NCBI GenBank assembly: GCA_022840285.1
Contig: JALHIE010000100.1
Location: 1 to 7,430 of the forward strand
Origin: Porphyromonadaceae bacterium
GTDB lineage: Bacteria > Bacteroidota > Bacteroidia > Bacteroidales > Dysgonomonadaceae
Length of the DNA stretch: 7,430 nucleotides
Direction: 5' to 3'
Shown here: in pieces, positions 6,555 to 7,430 of the stretch
Numbering within the stretch: position 1 is the stretch's first letter
Layout of the letters: the number at the start of each line of letters is the position of its first letter
Made by a program: the position numbers and the translations under genes
The notes under the pieces: generated by a model
The model's input: the letters and a program-made list of their open reading frames with translations, nothing else
Databases searched by the model: none
What the model was told of the DNA's origin: nothing

Positions 6555-6637
6555 AGATTGAATGGAGATTGAAACTTCGTCAAGATTGAATGAGATTGAA
6601 CGGAGATGAGCTACGGGCAATCAATCTGCATCAATCT
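6555..6637. repeat. cluster of six AGATTGA heptamers between parA and parB
   Basis: AGATTGA occurs at 6555-6561, 6566-6572, 6583-6589 and 6593-6599, and its reverse complement TCAATCT at 6621-6627 and 6631-6637. Copies come in pairs with starts 10-11 bp apart. The 6583-6599 and 6621-6637 pairs can form a hairpin of two 7-bp stems separated by a 3-nt mismatch. The cluster lies in the parB 5' leader just upstream of its start, so it may be an operator or RNA element for parB, or simply an expanded repeat. It is not a CRISPR: the unit is too short. Confidence 0.6.
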
Positions 6638-6645
6638 TTTTATTA

Positions 6646-6653
6646 CAAAGTTA
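6646..6653 (-). promoter_or_regulatory. possible -7 element for a parB promoter
   Basis: Read on the minus strand, 6653 to 6646 is TAACTTTG, identical to the element at the left end of the window and matching TAnnTTTG. It overlaps the parA stop codon and lies about 98 nt upstream of the parB start. No TTTG is found at the usual 19-21 nt spacing upstream, so the promoter is incomplete. If real, parB and downstream genes could be transcribed independently of parA. Confidence 0.35.
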
Positions 6654-7317
6654 ACTATTTTTCTCGATTAATTCCTGCGCCAACTGCATGTGGTTGATGG
6701 CTCCCCGGGATCCGGCATCATACATAAGCGCCGGCTTGGCGTGGCTCTGCGATTCACTAAGCGTGATGTTTCGCTGAATAACCGTGTTGAAGACCAACTC
6801 CTTAAAGTGGCTCTTCACCTCTTCGTATATTTGATTGTGTAAACGCAAGCGTGAATCGTACATGGTAAGTACAAATCCTTCGATCTCGAGGCTTGTATTC
6901 AGTTTTGATTTTATTATCTTGACGGTATTCAACAGTTTACTCAGCCCTTCCAGGGCAAAATACTCACATTGAACGGGGATAATAATGGAATCCGAAGCGG
7001 TCAGGGCATTTACAGTAATAATACCAAGTGATGGAGAACAGTCGATAAGGATATAATCGTACGTCGCCCGCAGCGGATTCGAAAGGCGTTTTCATCACTG
7101 CATCAGCCGGTTTACATTTACCAATAAGCCCCTCGTAAATCGTATATTTCAGCGTTCGGATATCAATGCCCAATCCCGACGAAGCGTTCGCCTGCGGATC
7201 GGCATCCACAACAAGTACGTTCTTCTCCAAAGCAGCCAACGATGCTGCTAAATTGATAGTGGTAGTAGTTTTTCCCACACCACCTTTCTGATTCGCCAAC
7301 GCAATAATTTTGCCCAT
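6651..7317 (-). pseudogene. parA: chromosome partitioning ATPase ParA (Soj), internal deletion and frameshift
   Basis: ParA is the deviant Walker ATPase that binds the nucleoid and is stimulated by ParB. The gene starts at ATG 7317 with MGKIIALANQKGGVGKTTTT (Walker A, residues 10-17), then VLVVDADPQANASSGLG (switch I) and IYEGLIGKCKPADAVMKT. Near 7080-7090 the frame changes. The continuation, NPLRATYDYILIDCSPSLGI (Walker B, from 7079), then VQCEYFALEGLSKLLNTVK, EGFVLTMYDSRLRLHNQIYEEV and the C-terminus ELIEKNS, ends at TAA 6653-6651. Between DAVMKT and PLRATYDY homologues have about 35 extra residues (the region around LVGAEIEML) that are absent, so this is a deletion of about 100 nt plus frameshift. 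All ATPase motifs survive but in two frames, so no working ParA can be translated. The parB partner is intact, which makes either recent damage or an assembly error likely. Confidence 0.9.
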
Positions 7318-7430
7318 TTAGTAATCTCCCAATTGAAAAAGCAAAATAAGCAATAATTCCCATAATTCTATGTTAATTAAATTAAACGTTCTGTTTTTTG
7401 TTGAAAAAAGAGTACCCCGGGAGTAATTCT
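7318..7430 (-). promoter_or_regulatory. AT-rich region upstream of parA
   Basis: This 113-nt stretch precedes parA on the minus strand and holds no credible gene. A TATTTTG at 7348 to 7342 is one base short of the TAnnTTTG spacing and has no TTTG at the right upstream distance. The promoter for the par operon is therefore probably here or beyond the window edge, but it is not resolved. No parS-like palindrome is visible. Confidence 0.25.

Noticed and set aside
6549..6620. 24-residue N-terminal extension of ParB
   Set aside because: The extension is encoded by the AGATTGA repeat region and resembles no ParB N-terminus. MGKKNALGRGLDALI at 6548 is the expected start.
6555..6637. Short CRISPR-like array
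   Set aside because: The repeated unit is only 7 bp, orientation is mixed, there are no constant-length spacers and no cas genes are nearby.

Overview
The window comes from a Bacteroidales-type bacterium of moderate GC, possibly of the Dysgonomonas/Proteiniphilum/Porphyromonas branch. The basis is the protein style of L13, S9, S2 and EF-Ts, a TAnnTTTG-type -7 promoter element at the left edge, the lack of strong Shine-Dalgarno sites, and the gene set parA-parB-DUF5683-mltD. The genus-level placement is inferred from remembered family sequences, not from a search.

Layout. The left part (1-2882) is a rightward translation operon: promoter and leader, rplM (L13), rpsI (S9), a strongly structured 180-nt spacer, rpsB (S2), a second structured spacer, tsf (EF-Ts), and a textbook intrinsic terminator. 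From there everything is on the minus strand and converges on that terminator. Read in the direction of transcription (right to left) it is parA, parB, a DUF5683 membrane protein, a MltD-like lytic transglycosylase with LysM repeats, and a wrecked 3' remnant of a transaldolase gene. The right cluster joins chromosome segregation (ParA/ParB) to envelope genes (DUF5683, MltD), probably as one operon with very short spacers.

The most striking observation is that four of the nine genes carry an internal loss of conserved coding sequence. rpsI loses roughly 17 codons and shifts frame. rpsB loses roughly 29 codons in frame. The tal remnant loses roughly 22-25 codons, shifts frame, and also lacks its 5' half. 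parA loses roughly 35 codons and shifts frame. The flanking sequence in each case is otherwise well conserved. rpsI and rpsB are normally essential single-copy genes, so the simplest reading is recurrent assembly or sequencing deletions, or a non-functional or decaying copy. A clean window would have to show otherwise. The missing lengths are estimated from memory of the families and are approximate.

Other points of interest are the RNA structures before rpsB and before tsf (candidate ribosomal-protein leader elements), a cluster of six AGATTGA heptamers between parA and parB, and a perfect 15-bp inverted repeat inside the last codons of mltD. I see no tRNA, rRNA, CRISPR array, insertion sequence or unambiguous parS site, and no convincing undescribed system.
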